Both the position numbers and the translations under genes were made by a program. This document shows positions 61,881 to 64,000 of a DNA stretch of 64,000 nucleotides, in pieces. Under the pieces are notes generated by a model. The model was not told the origin of the DNA and ran no database searches. It saw only the letters and a list, made by a program, of their open reading frames with translations. How positions within the stretch are numbered: position 1 is the stretch's first letter; each line of letters begins with the position of its first letter. This DNA comes from Nocardia jiangxiensis NBRC 101359. GTDB taxonomy: Bacteria > Actinomycetota > Actinomycetes > Mycobacteriales > Mycobacteriaceae. Location: NCBI RefSeq assembly GCF_000308615.1, contig NZ_BAGB01000164.1, positions 43,914 to 107,913 of the forward strand. The letters run 5' to 3'.

Positions 61881-62342
61881 GTTAAGCCGGGCTCAATCTG
61901 GCATATCGGCTTCATCGTCGACAACGTAGATACCGCGATGGCCGACCTCACCGCCGCGCTCGGGCTGAGCTGGGCCGACATTCACCACGTCAAAGCGAAT
62001 CTGCAGGGTCTCGACGGACGCGTCTACCGAGTCGACAGCAGAGTGGTGTTCTCGGTCGATCAGCCAGTGTCGATCGAGTTGATCGAGCCGTCACACGACA
62101 CACCGCTCGTCCGGCGAGGAGACTCGGCATTCCATCACATCGGATACTGGTCGGAGAACCTGGTTGCCGAACAGTCCCGTCTCGACGAACACTCATGGCC
62201 CTGTTTGGCTTATCGACCCGACGACCAGGGCGATCGCCGAATCCAGTTGTCCGAGGGCCCTTTCGGCATCCTGATCGAAGCATGCAGTACGCTCGCGTCT
62301 CGCCCAGGACTCGAGCACTTCTACCCTGACGCTCGATCATGA
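61872..62342 (+). CDS. VOC superfamily protein (paralogue of 33265)
   Basis: A 156-residue VOC fold protein with IWHIGFIVDNVDTAM, FHHIGYWSENL and RPGLEHFYP at the same positions as the one at 33265. The start lies in an AT-rich element without a ribosome binding site; an in-frame ATG at 61863 is also possible but falls in the -10 box. A TauD remnant follows 7 nt later. Confidence 0.82.
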   Translation: MTTVKPGSIWHIGFIVDNVDTAMADLTAALGLSWADIHHVKANLQGLDGRVYRVDSRVVFSVDQPVSIELIEPSHDTPLVRRGDSAFHHIGYWSENLVAEQSRLDEHSWPCLAYRPDDQGDRRIQLSEGPFGILIEACSTLASRPGLEHFYPDARS

Positions 62343-62349
62343 TCCGACT

Positions 62350-62589
62350 ATGGCGGTCACAGCCCCGAAGTTCGGCTTCATCAGTAGATTTCCGGAAAGG
62401 CCTTGCTGCAGGCACTCGATGACAGCATCGGCGCCGAGCCTCAGCAAGCCGCTCATCGACGCGGAGATTCAACAGCTTCCAGTGGCGCTTGATGACCACC
62501 GCCTCATTGCGGTGCGCGAGCAGAAGCTACGCGTCGACACTAACTCGCGACATCTCCGGCGGCTGGTCCTCGACTCGTTCAACCGGTAA
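62350..62589 (+). pseudogene. Second TauD/TfdA remnant, centre deleted
   Basis: LSKPLIDAEIQQLP and HRLIAVREQKLR match the N-terminal region of the TauD at 35543 (AKPLSDDEIAQLR, HLIVVREQD), and then NSRHLRRLVLDSFNR matches its C-terminus. The catalytic middle is missing. The cut follows the same KLR position as in the remnant at 5656. The N-terminal 30 residues are altered. The frame remains open to the normal stop. Confidence 0.8.
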
Positions 62590-62913
62590 TCGCAATCGCC
62601 TGGAGGAGATGTGCGAACGGGGCGCAGAACTGCCAATCCCCGCAAAGCGCAGGACGGATAGGTACGGTTTCCCGCAATACGCAGGACGATCACATGGCAG
62701 CCCGGCTACTGTCGCATTCATCAGCAGTCCGAGCACTCTGACGTGCCGGTTGACACTCCACGGTATCGCGGTTGCGGAGTCAACAATCTTCTCCGATTAC
62801 CGCCCGGTCGAATAGCTCTTGTAATCTGCAACACATCCGAATACTATGTCTATCATGATTAGATTTACCGATGAACGTGACTCAGCTTGCATGCTGGACG
62901 GAGCCGTCGAACG
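62590..62913. other. Intergenic region, about 320 bp
   Basis: I see no gene here. It holds the AT-rich element at 62845 ahead of the SDR. Confidence 0.55.
62845..62869. promoter_or_regulatory. AT-rich element before the SDR gene
   Basis: TGTCTATCATGATTAGA followed by TTTACC. The right part matches the element at 26586. It lies 45 bp upstream of the SDR start. Confidence 0.55.
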
Positions 62914-63678
62914 ATGACTGCAATGCAACACGGTCGACTTGCAGGGAAGGTCGCGCTCGTCACCGGCGGTATGGGTGGCATCGGGCACGCAGTATCTCGT
63001 TTATTCGTAGCCGAAGGTGCGCGCGTCGTCGTAGCTGACATCCAGAAGTCGACCGAGGTCGCATCCCTTGAAACCTTGGATGCCAACCAGGTTTTCAGCG
63101 AGCTGGACGTCCGCCGCCCGGACTCATGGGCATCGGCGATCCAGCTCTCCCGTGACAGATTCGGCGCACCACCGACCATCCTCGTCCATTGCGCGGGTGT
63201 CATGGTCATCGGCGACCTCATGTCGAGCACAGAAGAGGACTTCCGAAAGGCCTTCGACATCAATGTGCTCGGCACCTTCCACGCCATTCAATCCGTTGTT
63301 CCCGGCATGCGTGAGGCTGGCAGCGGAAGCATCGTAGTCCTCTCATCCGCGACAGGTGCACTGACCGGAACGGCGGGACTCGCAGCATATGCAGCAAGTA
63401 AGGCAGGCAATGCCGCGGTCACAACCACGGCCGCACTGGAGTTCGGCCACGACGGTATTCGCGCCAATACCATCGCACCTGGCGGAGTGGACACACCGAT
63501 GAGTCGAGCGGGGGCGGCCGTCGATCTGACGAACTTCTTCGCACCGATGCCCATTCCACGGATCGGCGAGCCTGATGACATTGCGAGGGCAGCGCTCTAC
63601 CTCGCGTCGGATGAAAGTAGCTGGGTGACTGGAACGGTCTTCACGATCGACGGCGGCCTGACAGCAGGCATTCACTGA
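62914..63678 (+). CDS. SDR family oxidoreductase
   Basis: A 254-residue classical SDR. TGGMGGIG near 18, HCAGVM near 93 and the active-site YAASK near 159 are present. ATG 62914 is preferred because the domain starts right after it, although GGAG is eleven bases away. It is the last intact gene of the window. Confidence 0.9.
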   Translation: MTAMQHGRLAGKVALVTGGMGGIGHAVSRLFVAEGARVVVADIQKSTEVASLETLDANQVFSELDVRRPDSWASAIQLSRDRFGAPPTILVHCAGVMVIGDLMSSTEEDFRKAFDINVLGTFHAIQSVVPGMREAGSGSIVVLSSATGALTGTAGLAAYAASKAGNAAVTTTAALEFGHDGIRANTIAPGGVDTPMSRAGAAVDLTNFFAPMPIPRIGEPDDIARAALYLASDESSWVTGTVFTIDGGLTAGIH

Positions 63679-63723
63679 TCACACCATTACGGGGAAATCT
63701 TCGAGGAGACTTCAACAGGCACA

Positions 63724-63734
63724 CAGGTATCCTG
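63724..63734. promoter_or_regulatory. CAGG-TAT-CCTG repeat
   Basis: The same half-sites and spacer as at 2804-2814, next to a further AACAGG at 63714-63719. It lies between the SDR and the intron remnant, with no gene directly downstream, so it may be a relic. Confidence 0.4.
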
Positions 63735-63779
63735 ACTTCTCGAATCACCCGGCATGTCCAGAGACTTCCTCTCTTGGAG

Positions 63780-64000
63780 AGGATGGAGTCGTGTCGTTGA
63801 GGGCACGCCCCAAGACGGAGTCATCAGTCCGCTGCTGCTGAACATTGCCATGCACGAGCTGGACCACGCGGCGGGAGTTCGGTACGTGGAGTCCGGCAGT
63901 GCTGCCGAGTCGACGCGAACGGACTCCCCCGGTGTTCATCAGGTACGCCGACGATCTCGTCGCGCTCTGTCATACCCAGTGGCAGGCCGAGCAGGTCGAA
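63780..64000 (+). mobile_element. Group II intron reverse transcriptase remnant, runs off the window
   Basis: GTPQDGVISPLLLNIAMHEL matches the LtrA-type motif G-TPQGGVISPLLxN, and FIRYADDLVALCHT, in another frame, contains the catalytic YADD. The two parts are joined by a frameshift around 63910. Nothing upstream codes for the N-terminal half, so the gene is 5'-truncated. It continues beyond 64000 and its boundary is unknown. It marks past insertion at the edge of the catabolic genes. Confidence 0.8.

Noticed and set aside
1..64000. CRISPR array, tRNA or rRNA genes
   Set aside because: No regularly spaced direct repeats, tRNA-like cloverleaf or rRNA segments were seen while reading the window; a covariance-model scan would be needed to exclude small RNAs.

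Overview
This is a high-GC actinobacterial window, most likely from a Mycobacteriales genus such as Rhodococcus, Nocardia or Gordonia. The evidence is the base composition, GTG/ATG starts with AGGAG-type ribosome binding sites, the exported-protein signal peptide and the family repertoire; the genus is inference. There are no rRNA, tRNA or housekeeping genes. Almost every gene belongs to catabolic or regulatory families, so this looks like an accessory catabolic island, possibly on a plasmid.

Layout. 1-5.3 kb: partial cupin, P450 with divergent ferredoxin, a drug/solute exporter and an exported glycine-rich protein. 5.6-8.5 kb: a TauD remnant, two SDRs and a TetR. 8.7-15.0 kb: a six-gene operon (C-C hydrolase, UGSC-type protein, thioredoxin-reductase-like flavoprotein, VOC protein, aldehyde dehydrogenase, SDR), followed by a MarR gene. 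16.2-22.3 kb: CapA-like protein, then a reductase-P450-GMC oxidoreductase-SDR operon. 22.5-33.1 kb, minus strand: isochorismatase-like protein, ALDH, MarR, TauD, then an acyl-CoA dehydrogenase/Dabb/ALDH/ADH/HIBADH-like operon and SDR-RidA. 33.3-37.6 kb: two VOC proteins and a crotonase, then TauD-P450. 37.7-43.0 kb: PEP-mutase/ICL-like lyase, MarR and an SDR/SnoaL-like/P450/SDR operon. 43.5-51.9 kb: two convergent GntR genes, a CaiB/extradiol dioxygenase/decarboxylase-like operon, an SDR, an MFS importer and a MarR. 51.9-54.7 kb: hydrolase-UbiX-UbiD operon. 55-64 kb: small and decayed genes, MmgE/PrpD, and a second C-C hydrolase/SDR/dioxygenase set with a decayed CaiB. It ends with a third GntR, a VOC protein, a second TauD remnant, an SDR and a decayed group II intron reverse transcriptase at the right edge.

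How the parts may work together (inference): P450s and TauD oxygenases hydroxylate one or more aromatic or alicyclic substrates. SDRs, ALDHs and ADHs oxidise the side groups, and UbiD or the dihydroxyphthalate-decarboxylase-like protein removes carboxyl groups. Type I extradiol dioxygenases open a catecholic ring, MhpC/BphD-like hydrolases cleave the product, and CoA transferase, acyl-CoA dehydrogenase and crotonase finish by beta-oxidation. The substrate cannot be read from sequence.

Three features stand out. First, many transcription units are preceded by an AT-rich element with the core TKACTATRATNA, which fits an operator shared by three GntR paralogues with nearly identical recognition helices. 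Second, a separate palindrome, ACAGG-N3-CCTGT, often runs directly into a TTGAC -35 box. Third, the island has grown by duplication and is being pruned: at least two P450 pairs, two hydrolases, two dioxygenases and four TauD copies exist, and several copies are reduced to internally deleted remnants.
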